A DNA stretch of 64,000 nucleotides from Marasmius tenuissimus (taxonomy: Eukaryota; Basidiomycota; Agaricomycetes; Agaricales; Marasmiaceae). The position numbers and the translations under genes were made by a program. The stretch spans positions 2,604,001 through 2,668,000 of the forward strand of contig JAQOTA010000053.1 in NCBI GenBank assembly GCA_029532415.1, written 5' to 3'. Shown piece after piece: positions 24,233-37,258 of the stretch; the stretch's first letter is position 1, and each line of letters starts with the position of its first letter. The notes below the pieces were generated by a model. It ran no database searches and was not told the origin of the DNA. It saw nothing but the letters and a program-made list of their open reading frames with translations.

Positions 24233-25573
24233 TCAAGGGCAGAAAGTCAAAGTGTAGTCGGCCTTGAGCTTGGAGTCGCAAGTGAAGAGAGCGTTGCCGC
24301 TGGCTTCATCGTAGGCGTAGGCGTACGACCTGGGGCATTTACCCTCTGTTGTGACGGGGTCAGCTCGGAGGGGGGTGGGGATTCAGATTTCGAAACGACG
24401 CACTGAAGTAGGAGTAATACTGAACGCCGCTGGCAGGGCAAGTCTGAGGAGTGTTGTATTGGCCGGAGCAGCAGTTCTTGGAGTTCTCTAGAGAATTTGG
24501 GCGGGTGTTTTCAGCAAGATGATCACCATTTAGGCCTTAACGATAACATACGGGGGTTTCCGTCCAAGTTGGCGAACTATCGGGAGATGTCAGTCAAGGA
24601 ATAGAAGACGGGAGCAATGGTTGACATACGCAAGCAGACTTGCAGCCGACGGGGAAGCCACTGGCGTCGAAGGGGCCCTTGAGGGGAGCAGGGCCTTGGA
24701 GACGAGAGTTCAGAGCTATGTCCTTCAATCAATCAAAAGAAGCTTAGCTCACATTCGGGGCCAAGATCAGTGGCGCATTCAGCTACGGGGCAGTTCTTGT
24801 TGTTCGAAATCCTGTCAAGCTAAGTTTAGCTTCGAAAGCTCGAGTACAACATGGTCCTTGACAAACCTAGCAGGAAGGTTGTAACCATCCACAAGGGAGA
24901 CTGAATAGCGTGTGAGTCTCGAAATGATAGAACTGTCTCAGAAGTGATACTGACTGTCGTAGTGATCCGGAACGTTGGGGTTGCTGGACAAAGTCCACTC
25001 AGCGACGGTGGCGGGAGGCACACCCTGTTGATCATCAGTGAGCTATCGGACGTTTGGGAGCGGAAGATTGAGCGGCTTACAGTGCCACCGCGCTCATTGC
25101 AGACCAAACCCCCATTGCAGCCACCAGTAAGGCAGGAGTTGGGACCCTGGCCCTTGGAGAAGTCACAGTTGCGACGACCCCAGATACGACCGGCAGTCCA
25201 GTTGTCTGGGACGGAGAAGGTCTTGACGGACCAGGCAGGAGCCTCCCAACTTCATGAACCGATCGCGAGTTAGCGGGTTGTTTCTGGAAAACGGTGTACC
25301 AGACTCACCCCCTTACGACGTTGGGGACAGCGCTGCCGACGTTAAGGTCGGTGAAAACCTGTAGGCTGGATGAGAGAACGGTAGCGTCGACAAGGAACGA
25401 GAATAAGTACTGCAGGCCTGGGCGGAAGAAAGTAAGCATCGACGACGCGACACAAGAACCCTGAAAGCTACTTACCAGATGGTGAACGGGCAGGCGTTGT
25501 AGACCGTGAAGGTACGCGCAGCGGCGCCGGTAGCGAGGACAATGCTAGAGATGGAGGCAGCGAGTAACTTCAT
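24233..25573 (-). CDS. Thaumatin-like protein, secreted
   Basis: PR-5/thaumatin-like fold; fungal members are often beta-glucan-binding or hydrolysing wall proteins. Start at 25573 with signal peptide MKLLAASISSIVLATGAAA, then RTFTVYNACPFTIWPAVFTDLNVG, the family's opening strand. A 7-nt exon (25411-25417, GCCTGCA) supplies part of the Trp codon and Pro-Ala between introns. Signature segments follow: WTAGRIWGRRNCDFS, GGCNGGLVC, LVDGYNLPA, CPAPLKGPFDASGFPVGCKSAC, and a C-terminal CPRSYAYAYDEASGNALFTC ending TLTFCP with the stop at 24233. The Cys pairs expected for the fold are present. At least six introns are inferred; inner boundaries are approximate. Confidence 0.88.
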
Positions 25574-25663
25574 GTCGAGAACTGGTGTTTGTGAGAGAAC
25601 CCGGAGACCTTTCAGTACAAGTGTGGAAGGATGGGGATGAGGAAGCAGCGTCAATTCGAGGAG

Positions 25664-25671
25664 CTTTTATG
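25664..25671 (-). promoter_or_regulatory. Possible TATA box of the thaumatin-like gene
   Basis: CATAAAAG on the minus strand about 90 bp upstream of the ATG at 25573; a fair TATA match at a usable distance. Confidence 0.4.
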
Positions 25672-25947
25672 GGCTTTTCGTGATCACGTTCCGTTCATGT
25701 TCCTTCATCACGCCGATATTGGGAAGCCAGGCGTCCATGCGGGTGCCCAGAGAGAACATGAGGAAGACTTGTTGGGGCAACAGAGGACTAGGTCCGATCG
25801 GTGTGGATGCTAACGAACGCCAGCAGCTTTGTTCGAAGTCGACATGTAGCTTTGTCTCGCAGGCTTTCGGGATTCGGACCTCTGCGTTACCTCATATATC
25901 TCCGTCCTATCCATCCGCCTGAGGATAGCAAAAGGATAGGATATAGA

Positions 25948-26382
25948 AGGACCCCCGGCATTCCCTCCAAATGTTAGATCCAAAATTCGTCCGGATGGGG
26001 CTTTTTTGGCCGAACCAAAAACCGGGACCACCAGGAGTTTCTGGCCGAACCGGGAGGAGGCCTTGCCCATGCAGGGTCAAAAAACCGTCCAGACGCCCTT
26101 CCCAAAGACGCAAAATGCGTTTTTGGCTCCCAATACCACTTCATTTCAGTCTCTTCTGGCCTAATCCATACTGCACCAGCATCGAGACATCCCTCCTTCA
26201 GAAATTTGATAATCTCAAATTCGGTCATGAGCTTGGTTCTGCACCCTATTTGGCCGAACACCAGATCCGGCCTTCGCCTTTGGTGGTCGTTTTGGCCGAA
26301 CCAAATTCAGGCCCCCCCAGGATTTTTGCCCTCATTTTGGCCGAACCAGGACCTATCAATTGGGTGAAATGCCGGGGGTCCT
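25948..26382. mobile_element. MITE-like non-autonomous element with 15-bp perfect TIRs
   Basis: The left end AGGACCCCCGGCATT (25948-25962) is an exact inverted copy of AATGCCGGGGGTCCT at the right end (26368-26382). Similarity continues inward with mismatches to about 34 bp. The element is 435 bp with no coding capacity. GATATAGA lies directly left of the element and again 8 bp beyond the right end, a possible 8-bp target-site duplication if the right boundary extends to 26390. That size would suit hAT-type insertion, but the TIR sequence does not let me assign a superfamily. Five direct copies of TTGGCCGAACC occur inside. Confidence 0.6.
26006..26347 (+). repeat. Five direct copies of an 11-bp motif (TTGGCCGAACC)
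   Basis: Copies at 26006-26016, 26041-26051 (first base differs), 26250-26260 (last bases differ), 26292-26302 and 26337-26347, all in the same orientation within the MITE-like element. Three are embedded in a longer TTTTGGCCGAACCA context. Confidence 0.75.
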
Positions 26383-29300
26383 GATCAGTGATATAGAGTC
26401 CGGTACACACGTGCCCCACTGCACACGGCAGGACGCCCACGCTGATCCTATCACATACTCCCAGGATGCTGCCAGACCCCCGCATTTCCAACTCTATAGG
26501 GTAGCTGTACCCCGCAAAAATGTTAAGCGGGACTTACAACCATGTAACCCGAGGTCATACACCCTTATAGCTCGTTTCATACATCGTGAAACCCGTTAGA
26601 TAGTGTTACGACCGCGCTGTGAACTAAGTAGCGATCCAGGTCGTTCCCGCTTCGCCTCTGGACGCCTTGGAGTACGGAAGCGTAGCTAGCCTCCGTCCCC
26701 CCTATCAAACCTTGAAGTCGATATCAGAAGAACTCCAATGGAGGTAGCCTGGAATGTCTTCAATATTCAGGTCGTCTCACCTCAGAGCTACGGAAGTGAA
26801 ATTCGAGCAACCCGTCCACGGACAACGGGGTGCATACGTTTCCAAAAATCACGGTTTTGGGTCAAGTTTGGATTGGATTTCCCGGATACTGTGTTGTATG
26901 GAAGTGCATTCTATTCGGCACGAGCTGATGGTCGAACGTGTGGATATCTACGGTGATCGATGGGCCAAGTTATTCGGATTCTGGACTGAATGTTGGCAGT
27001 TCGATAGTGATTTCAATGACCAGACAAGTCCGGGACGTTCGAGCATTGCTGAAGCTCGGACATGTGGACGCAAATCCATGTGGCACAAAGATGGGTCGGA
27101 CCCTGGGCGGATGATCATCACCTCCGCGAACTTGACATCGTGACTCGTCAGAATTCATTGAACTGAAACACAGCAATCAGGAACACGAATTGTGGCGAAC
27201 ATGGATGTGCTCACAAAGTTTACACAAGGTTAAATTTCACACTACCTGACGCGGGATGTTGATGCAAAAAACAGTCCACGAGGATCTGCGAGTCAAGGGT
27301 TGGAACTGAAGATCCTCACCATGACAGATTGCTTCAAACATACGCTTGGGAAATCCCCTGGAGTCTCGTCAGGTCAGCTTAGAGTCAAGCGAATGGATGC
27401 CCACCTGGACAGATTCTGCCAACGTAACGACACCTAGAGCCATCTCGACACGATTTCTCCTTTGATCCAAGAAGTTATTCAGGTGCTTTCTTGTCTGTAA
27501 GTGCTGAGCGCTGAGCGCCGAGCTATACAAGTTCCTCTCGTAAGATAAGATGCAGCTGCCACCCCAAAATACAATCGAAAGCAAGGCCGCCATAATCTGG
27601 AATCGTTCTCGGTCGCTGATGAGTTCAGTTACCAATTACCACCGAGAAACGGTGATCATTACGAGTAAGACTTCTGTTGCCTGGGCTAAACTAGGGCGAT
27701 ACCCGCAAAGGGTTGAAGTCGTTGATTCTACGTTGGGTGGATGATCATGGAGTTCAAAAGAGATGAGTATCGACACAGTCCCGGAAACCGCTTCCGTTCG
27801 GATACTATTATGTAATCACTGTCACCTTGACCAGAAACTCATCTGAATCAAGTCCAGCCTAGTAAGTAGCCAATATTCAACTCTTTGTTCGTCGAAGCTC
27901 TGAAAATTCAGCTCCTACTGACATCATAACCTTGAATTTCCTCAAAAGACCGCGATACGGTTTGTATTGATTGTTGCTGCCTCTATTTGTTGTATTTACG
28001 GTTAACATTCAACGGTCTTTAGTCCTCACAAGACTCTATTTTATGGCGGGATGGACATACGCACAGGAACGGAATCATGCGGATATCATCTCAGATGTGC
28101 ACCATGATCATCACGAACAGCAGGGTACAATATATACGACTTGGTCACGGCAACTCTTCTGTGCAGTCCTCCTATCGAATCATTGGGAAGTCCTAGTCAA
28201 TCCGGCCACCCAGATCCCAGACTTCCTCTTGTTCGTATGGAACTTGATCCGAGCATGAACCTTCTTGTATCCCGTAATAGCGAAGTGGAGGCCGATGCAC
28301 TGGGTGCGCAAGGCTACGCCTGGTCAAGACCTCGATGTCCTAGTAGCTAACTTGAAACTTCTCTCTCGTTGGCGCTCTAGACGGAGGCCTGTTACCTCTC
28401 GTACGCGCGGACCTGATTACAGCCTCGAAGGGAAGAGCATCCGCCTATCGATTCGTCATTTAAGCTCAGCTTTTGAATAGTACTATCGTTGTGTCTCCTT
28501 TGACAAAAACAAGAGTATACCACTTACTCAATCCTGAACGACACGGTCCGAGGCGTTTCATGCAATTCATTCAAAGAGGATGACCGTCTGAACAAGCGGT
28601 ATCGAGCTGAAATCACCAAGAAATCACTTTCTTCCCTTAACCTCTGGGCAGCAACTTGTATCTCCCTTGATTCACCAACCTTTACCTCGATGCTTCTCAA
28701 CAATTTTGTGATCTCAAGGCGGCTCGGCCTATTAGCAGAGGTGTGCGGATTCTAGTGAGTCAGGTCGTCGCGACTCGCCATCGCATACCTAAGCCAGACC
28801 GTAACCTCGACTTTGTTGCAGAAACCTTCAACTCCCCAAGGCTTCGGCCTCCCTGATCTAATGATGCACGGTGACGTGAGCCCACTGCCAGTGGTTTGGG
28901 CTCGGCTGTTTGGTCTCATGCGTTCCTCAAACTTATCGGAGGCTAATGCAGGCTGGACAACACAGAAACGATCAACGTTATGCAGGGTGCTGCTCTGGAA
29001 TTGTCCGTTGAGCTGCGAACCGCATGGAAAACCTTTTGCGCCGATTTGAGACTCACCATCGTCGAAGTGATACCATGTATAATGTGCTAGGATTCATGGT
29101 GAGTGGCCAACTGTAATAATCTCGAGAACGGTGATCTGACGACGGGTTAACGATGCTCGCCTGGCGAGCCCAATTCTATACGACCAGAATATAGTGGCTC
29201 GCGCGTCGGCCGACCCTAGACTCTGGGGGCATCGATAGTGTAGATGAAACCTCCACCATTTCTGAAAGGCGGGGACCGGGGTGCTCCCGTGATTCGTTGT

Positions 29301-30575
29301 CGATGGGCTCGACGGCACAGGCTATACTTCAAGACATCAAGGCCGCTTCCCTGGAATGCACGGATGCCCAAGCCACAAAGGCACCAAGTCTTGCAGCCTC
29401 CTTTTATAATGATACACCGCCGCTTGCTATGGCTTATTTATTATCTAGCAGAGGCGACGATTCCCTGTCGTTTCGGAGCGGTGAGGGATCTAACGTGAAT
29501 CGCATACATAACTTGGCGAGATTGCTTCAAATATGTCATGGTACGTCTTGTATTCAGACAGCAGGTATTGACCTTGTGCGTTAGCCTGTCTGTATCCAGT
29601 ATTCAACATTCGACGCTTCGTCCATGATCGACGTGCACAATTGACAATCTCATAAGTACTGCCTCACTCCTTTCGCACCAATCGCAATTGACCTTTATAC
29701 CCTGGCAGATACTCGCCGTGTCAAACAGTTAGTGTCTACCTCTCGGCTTTATTTACCCGTCGCGTCAAGTAAACTAGTCCCCTGCAAGCTGAAGCGCTGA
29801 GGCCTGAGGGCCGAACCCGAGTCTACATCCCCTCCGACCTCAAAAATTAATGTTACTCAGTGTCAGGGCCCAGATTCTTACCGCCCAGCGCGTGAACCCG
29901 CGAGCAACGGCGGGTTGGAAGGCTTTGAGGGCGTTAAAATGGGTTTGATGCTCTGTCGTTAATAACAAAGCTCGCCTTGAAGTTGTAGCCTGAGCAATTG
30001 TTCGTTACATGAAACTTGAACATAACTCTATCTCCAGTTACGCTCCTTCGAAGGCCTAACTTCGCCCCAAGACTGGTCGACCGTAGTACTGCGATAATGG
30101 TCACTGTCGCGACCTACGCCTACCCACGCACGACGCGCTCGCTGTCAAAACGCCAAGGCTAAATTTGAATGGCTGTATGACAATTCGGGGAATCTTGCTA
30201 CTCGGGCACGACAAGCCGTTTTCGTAGCCCGCACCCGATCGAACATGGCAGTACGATATTAATGTTCTACTTACTTGGTAAAGACGTTTATACTCTCCTT
30301 GGAATTTTACCAGAACTCTGGCTGCTTGTAATGAGCTTGACTGCCGGTGTTTCGATAGCCTTGAATACAGGAGGAAGAGTAAAGAAACGGAGCCGTGATT
30401 GAAGGTGACTGAACCAAGTGAACCCAGGGTTTGACTCTATTTGGCTGAGGCAGTGGACCTGGTTGCCACGCGTACGCCTGCGGCCTGGGATAACGATCGT
30501 CATTTTTGCAGTTCGAACCACCTGCCCGCGGTCACAGTCTGGTCACACACGCCCTTTCCTCCTACCACCATCCCA
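26383..30575. other. About 4.2 kb without a recognisable gene; promoter of the glucan synthase at its right end
   Basis: The longest frames (26754-27143 plus, 27369-27635 minus, 27971-28258 plus, 28813-29049 plus, 29297-29584 plus) have no family signature. The 27369-27635 minus frame contains a hydrophobic stretch (AALLSIVFWGGSCIL) that could be one membrane segment, but no partner exons were found. Base composition stays similar to the flanks. It may hold decayed genes or transposon debris as well as the upstream region of the glucan synthase gene. Confidence 0.45.
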
Positions 30576-33500
30576 ATGCCCGCCAGACCTGCGCCAGGGA
30601 GCCAGGAGGGCTATGGCTCGTCCTCACCGCCGTCCGTAGATCCTCACCATAATGATCCTTTCAGTCCCCAGGCTCAGGCTTCCCAATTTGACGGCTATTA
30701 TCGCAGGGATACCTACGCTTCAGATACGAACCAAGACCAGTACTATGATCAGAACGCTCCTTACGATCCTTACTGTATGTTCTTCCTTGCTTCGCTCAAT
30801 CTCTGGGGGCTACCTGGAGATTGCTCGCCATTCCGCAGTGGCTGACTTTTTTTCGACCTGCCTTTTCACACAGCTCCACATGACAATGATTCCTCTGAAG
30901 CGAACGTCTATGGTCAGCACGGCACTTCTGCCGAATCATTACACCCTCACGGTGGCATGTCGGATTCGACGTATCCAGAATACAGCAGCTCGGGTGGTGG
31001 TGCTCGCGATTCCTATCCAGCCTGGTCAACTGAGCGGCAAATCCCACTGTCGAAGGAGGAAATAGAGGATATTTTCTTGGATCTTACCCAAAAGTTTGGT
31101 TTCCAGAGGGACTCGATGCGAAATATGGTGAGCGTTGCTCGGCATTCGTTTTTCTTGTCCTGTCCCCTAGCATGGTGTCCATGTTGCCGTTTCAGCATGA
31201 ACGGTTTCTCTGACATCATCGCATGCGTCTCATTTCCCACTGGTTTCGTCGCGCTGGATACCTTCCAATGGATACTGATGCATCTCTCGAACCTTTAGTT
31301 CGACTTCCTTATGCAGCTGCTCGACAGTAGGGCATCCAGAATGTCGCCGAATCAGGCCCTCCTGACACTTCATGCCGACTACATCGGCGGTCAGAACGCC
31401 AACTACCGCAAATGGTACTTCGCCGCTCAGCTCGACCTTGACGATGCCATTGGTCAAGTTCAGAACCCCGGACTAAACCGACTTAAATCGAAGCGTGGTG
31501 GTTCCAAGCGTCCGCCGCATGAAAAGTCCCTTGCAACGGCTATGGAGCGTTGGCGACAGGCTATGAACAACATGTCACAGTATGATCGCCTTCGACAAAT
31601 CGCACTTTACCTTCTTTGTTGGGGGGAGGCCGCCCAAGTTCGTTTCGTGCCTGAATGCCTGTGCTTTATATTCAAGTGTGCGGACGACTACTACCGATCA
31701 CCCGAATGTCAGAACAGAGTCGAGCCTGTTCCCGAAGGGCTGTACCTCCGATCCGTAATAAAGCCTCTCTACCGCTTCATCCGGGACCAAGGATATGAGG
31801 TGCAGGATGGGAAGTTCGTTAGGAGAGAGAGGGACCACGCTGAAATCATCGGTTACGACGATGTCAACCAGCTCTTCTGGTATCCCGAGGGCATCGCGAG
31901 AATCGTTCTGAACGACAAAACGAGGCTCGTCGACCTCGCGCCAGCACAGCGCTTCATGAAGTTTGATCGGATAGACTGGAACAGGGCGTTTTTCAAGACG
32001 TACTACGAAAAGCGCTCCTTCGGTCACCTCCTCGTCAACTTCAATCGGATATGGGTCATCCATATATCGATGTATTGGTTCTACACGGCTTTCAACTCTC
32101 CCGCGGTCTACTCTTTCGGCAATGAACAGTCCCCAGCACCAGCTATGACCTGGAGTGCTACTGCACTCGGAGGTGCTGTTGCTACCATCATCATGATCCT
32201 CGCCACAATTACAGAGTTCTCGTATATCCCTACAACATGGAACAACACCTCACACCTCATGCGCCGCCTTCTCTTCCTCCTCGTCACCCTGGGACTTACT
32301 TGTGCACCTACCATCTACATCGCGATCGTCGTTGCAAACGGTAGCGACGGTCAGCTCGCGTTGATTCTCGGCATCGTTCAATTCTTCATTTCGGTTGTGG
32401 CCACCCTCCTATTCGCCATCATGCCTTCTGGTAGGATGTTCGGTGACCGTGTCGCCGGGAAATCGAGGAAGTATCTGGCCAGTCAGACATTCACTGCCTC
32501 GTACCCGTCGTTGGACAGAGCGCCCCGCATGGCCTCTATCATCTTGTGGATTCTTGTTTTCGGGTTCAAATTCACCGAGTCCTACTTCTTCTTGACGCTG
32601 TCCTTCAAAGACCCCATTCAGGTTATGGTTGGAATGAAGATTCAGGGCTGTAATGACAAGTACTTCGGCGACGCCCTTTGTACCAACCATGCAGCGTTCA
32701 CATTGACCATCATGTACCTCATGGATCTGGTCTTGTTCTTCTTGGATACCTTCCTATGGTACATCATCTGGAATACGGTCTTCAGTGTCGGCAGGAGTTT
32801 CTTCCTGGGGTTGAGCATCTGGACACCATGGAAGGATATCTTCACCAGGTTGCCGAAGAGAATCTACTCCAAGCTTTTGGCCAGCCAGGATATCGAAGTC
32901 AAGTACAAACCGAAGGTTCGCATCACTATTCTGCTGTTCATTCCCTCTCCTCACCATCCGTTCTAGGTACTGGTTTCGCAGATTTGGAACGCCGTCATCA
33001 TCTCGATGTACCGCGAGCACCTCCTCTCTATCGATCACGTCCAGAAATTGCTCTACCATCAGGTCGAGTCTGGCGATGGTGGTCGTCGCAGTCTTCGTGC
33101 TCCTCCGTTCTTCATCTCGCAGAGGGACAAGGCTTTCAAGGGTGAATTCTTCCCGAAGGGCAGTGAGGCTGAACGACGGATATCGTTCTTCGCTCAGTCC
33201 CTGACGACCCACATGCCCCCGCCCCTCCCTGTGGATGCCATGCCAACTTTCACGGTGCTGACCCCCCATTACAGCGAAAAGGCGAGTTCAAGTTCATTGC
33301 TTGGCACGAATTTCGAGTTGACCAGTTCTCTCTAGATTTTGCTGTCGCTGAGGGAAATCATTCGTGAAGAGGACAAGATGACTCGGGTTACTCTTCTGGA
33401 ATATCTCAAGCAGCTCCACCCTGTTGAGTGGGAGAACTTCGTCAAGGACACCAAAATCCTTGCGGAGGAGTCTGCAATGTTCAATGGCCCCAGTCCTTTC

Positions 33501-36500
33501 GGCGATGAAAAAGGTCAATCCAAGACCGACGATTTGCCCTTTTACTTCATCGGTTTCAAGAGCGCTGCACCGGAGTTCACCCTTCGTACACGTATTTGGG
33601 CTTCCCTGCGTGCACAGACCCTCTACCGTACCGTTTCCGGCATGATGAACTACTCAAAGGCCATCAAGCTCCTCTACCGTGTGGAGAACCCCGAGGTCGT
33701 TCAGCTGTTTGGCGGCAACACCGACAAGTTGGAACGGGAGTTGGAGCGGATGTCCAGACGGAAGTTCAAGTTCGTCGTTTCCATGCAGCGTTACTCGAAA
33801 TTCAACAAGGAGGAGCACGAAAACGCAGAGTTCTTGCTTCGTGCCTACCCGGACTTGCAGATCGCGTATCTCGAGGAAGAACCACCTCGTAAGGAGGGTG
33901 GTGACCCCAGAATATTTTCGGCACTCATCGACGGCCACAGCGAGTTCATCCCCGAGACAGGCAAGCGAAGGCCAAAGTTTAGGATTGAGCTTCCTGGCAA
34001 CCCGATCTTGGGAGATGGAAAGTCGGACAACCAGAACCACGCAATCATCTTCTACCGCGGAGAGTACCTGCAGCTTATCGATGCCAACCAGGACAACTAT
34101 CTCGAGGAATGTCTCAAGATCCGTAACGTCCTTGCTGAATTCGAGGAGTGCGGTGTCTCCACCCAGAGTCCATATGCTCAATGGGGCGACAAAGACTACA
34201 GGAAGACGCCTGTCGCTATTGTCGGTGCCAGGGAGTACATCTTCTCGGAGAACATCGGTATTCTTGGTGACGTCGCTGCTGGAAAGGAGCAGACGTTTGG
34301 TACTCTTTCGGCCAGGTCAATGGCCTGGATTGGTGGAAAGTTGCATTACGGTCACCCGGATTTCCTGAACGCGCTCTACATGAACACACGTGGTGGCGTT
34401 TCCAAGGCACAGAAGGGACTGCACCTTAACGAAGATATCTACGCGGGTATGAACGCCTTTGGACGCGGTGCTAGGATCAAGCATACCGAGTACTACCAGT
34501 GCGGAAAGGGTCGTGATCTCGGATTCGGAACCATTCTCAACTTCCAGACCAAACTCGGCACTGGTATGGGCGAACAAATGCTCAGTCGAGAGTATTACTA
34601 TCTGGGAACGCAGTTACCGATCGACCGATTCCTGACCTTCTACTACGGACACCCGGGTTTCCAGATCAACAACATGCTCATCATTCTGTCGGTCCAGGTC
34701 TTCATTGTCACTAGTAAGCAATGTTGTTCAAGGTTATTGTTCTGTGCTAACTCAGCTTCTTTAGTGGTGTTCTTGGGTACCTTAAACAAGCAGCTTGACA
34801 TCTGCAGGTACACTGATAGCGGACAGTTCATCGGTGGACAAGCCGGTTGCTACAACCTCGTCCCCGTCTTCCAATGGATCGAGCATTGTATCATCAGTAT
34901 CTTCTTGGTGTTCATGATCGCCTTCTTGCCCCTGTTCCTCCAAGGTACGTCGAAGTCAACCCTTGCGCTGCCACTGCTTACTTATTCGCGATTTCAGAGC
35001 TCATTGAACGTGGAAGTTGGAAAGCACTTGTTCGTTTGGCCAAACAATTCGGTTCGCTGTCCCCCGCTTTCGAGGTATTCTCGACGCAGATCTACACCCA
35101 GTCAATCTTGAGTAACTTGACCTTCGGTGGTGCACGTTACATCGCCACGGGACGTGGGTTTGCGACCAGTAGGATCTACTTCAACATATTGTTCTCGCGT
35201 TTCGCTGGCCCCAGTATCTACCTCGGCATGCGTACCCTCCTCATGTTGTTGTATGTCACCCTCACATTGTGGACGCCTTGGATCACCTATTTCTGGGTCT
35301 CGATCGTTTCCCTGTGTATCGCTCCCTTCCTTTTCAACCCTCACCAGTTTGTCTTCTCCGACTTCATCATTGATTATAGGCAAGTGATCTCAATACGAGC
35401 CTTCAGGTTCTGGTTATTGATGGACACGTTTACAGGGAATTCTTGCGATGGATGTGCCGTGGTAACTCTCGGTCGCACACAAACTCCTGGATCGGGTACT
35501 GTCGGTTGTCGAGAACTATGATTACTGGTTACAAGAAGAAGAGACTCGGCCACCCCTCTGAGAAACTGTCCGGTGATGTTCCACGTGCTACTTGGAGAGC
35601 CGTTTTGTTCTCCGAGGTGTTCTTCCCCATCATAATGGCGATTCTCTTCACCGTCGCCTACATGTTCGTCAAGTCCTTCCCCGTGGACGGACAACTGCAG
35701 AACAGCCCCTTGCTTCGAATTGCAGTCGTATCGCTGGGTCCTATCGTGTGGAACGCCGCTGTCCTCTTAGTTTTGTTCATATTCTCTCTGTTCCTTGGAC
35801 CCATGCTCGATCCGATGTTCCCAATGTTCGGGTCAGTAATGGCGTTCATCGCGCACGCACTCGCTACTGTCGGTATGATTGCATTCTTCGAGTTCCTGGT
35901 AAGTGGTCTCTACACATGAATAAGATGCTGAGCTCACATCCGCCGTTTCGCAGTGGTATTTGGAATTATGGGAAGTCTCGCACGCCGTGTTGGGTCTGAT
36001 AGCCGTCATTGCTATACAGAGAGCCGTCCACAAAGTTTTGATTTCGGTCTTCTTGTCCCGTGAATTCAAGCACGACGAGACAAACAGGGCCTGGTGGAGT
36101 GGTCGTTGGTATGGCCGCGGTCTAGGAAACCATGCCATGTCACAGCCAGCACGAGAGTTCATCGTCAAGATCATCGAACTTTCTCTCTGGAGCTCCGACC
36201 TCATCATCGGACACGTTCTGCTGTTCATGCTCACACCTCCTATCCTCATTCCATACTTTGACCGGTTCCATGCGACCATTTTGTGTAAGTGAATACCGTC
36301 TCTGCTCCCCCTTCCTTGCTCACACGCTCCGATAGTCTGGTTGCGTCCCTCGAAACAAATTCGTGCGCCCTTGTATTCAATCAAGCAAAAGCAACGGCGT
36401 CGCTGGATGGTAGGTGTTCCTCTATAAGGTGGTTTCATCATGTCGACTAATCATTCCGTCCAGATAATAAAATACGGAATTTTCTACATCTGCGTCCTAG

Positions 36501-36638
36501 CCGCTTTCGTTGCCTTAATAGCTATCCGTAAGCCAAATCCTCTATTTACGTGTATAATTGGAGAACTGACATACCCCCCCAGCTGCCATCTTCCGATCCA
36601 CTCTGCATATGAACTGTTCGCTTTGCAAGAGCTTCTAA
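30576..36638 (+). CDS. fks1: 1,3-beta-D-glucan synthase catalytic subunit (FKS1 type, GT48)
   Basis: Plasma-membrane enzyme that makes wall 1,3-beta-glucan from UDP-glucose. Twelve exons from the ATG at 30576 to TAA at 36636-36638 give 1,770 residues in an unbroken frame; introns are 30775-30873, 31128-31298, 32916-32966, 33282-33335, 34714-34764, 34945-34997, 35380-35435, 35899-35953, 36285-36335, 36410-36463 and 36528-36582. A disordered Gln/Tyr/Asp-rich N-terminus precedes the FKS1 domain ([20 protein letters not shown]). Then come a first membrane cluster, the cytosolic GT48 domain ([78 protein letters not shown]) and a second membrane cluster. Introns 4 and 7 start with GC rather than GT. 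Confidence 0.97.
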
Positions 36639-37258
36639 TGGACAACTAAGTACGATTTGTGTTACGACCCACACCCTTTAGATCTTTCTTTCCTCTTCTA
36701 CATATACTCAACTGTACGTATCCATTGTTTGGTTTTTCCATACCGGTGCTGGTATATTGTGGACTTGACCGACCGTTGGCCCTTCACCCAAGGTTGGAAT
36801 TCTTAAACTATATCAAGGACCTTTACTTAGTAACTGTACGCCTACATATCATGATACCAGTCCTCGTTGATATTGCCTCGAAGCAAGTTTGGCTTGCTAT
36901 CGATTGACCGATTGACACACGTTGAATCTTCTGTATGCCTCGTGTTGAATGTGTGCTTTCTAGCGTATCCTTCAAGACTCAATGAACACAACCTCAAGGA
37001 GAGGACAGTGGACTACATTTTGGGCATCCTGCCGAACCCCGGTGAACCTCCATTGGTGTAGCGAGAGCCAATGTCCCGGTCGCTCGCTGCCGAGTTGGTG
37101 CCATCCCTAAATAGGAAAGCGCAGCCAGCAACAAGGCGCACAACATCGCCTCATCTGATAGTTTGGCTCGCTTCCCTCTGGACTTCCTCTACGTTTCTCA
37201 GTTAACGGCGAACTCAGGACGAATCATGACTTAGAATAATCGAAAAAGCACGAGGACA

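Noticed and set aside
33654..34181. 175-codon antisense frame inside the glucan synthase gene
   Set aside because: Shadow of the high-GC third positions of the true gene; no domain and no independent support.
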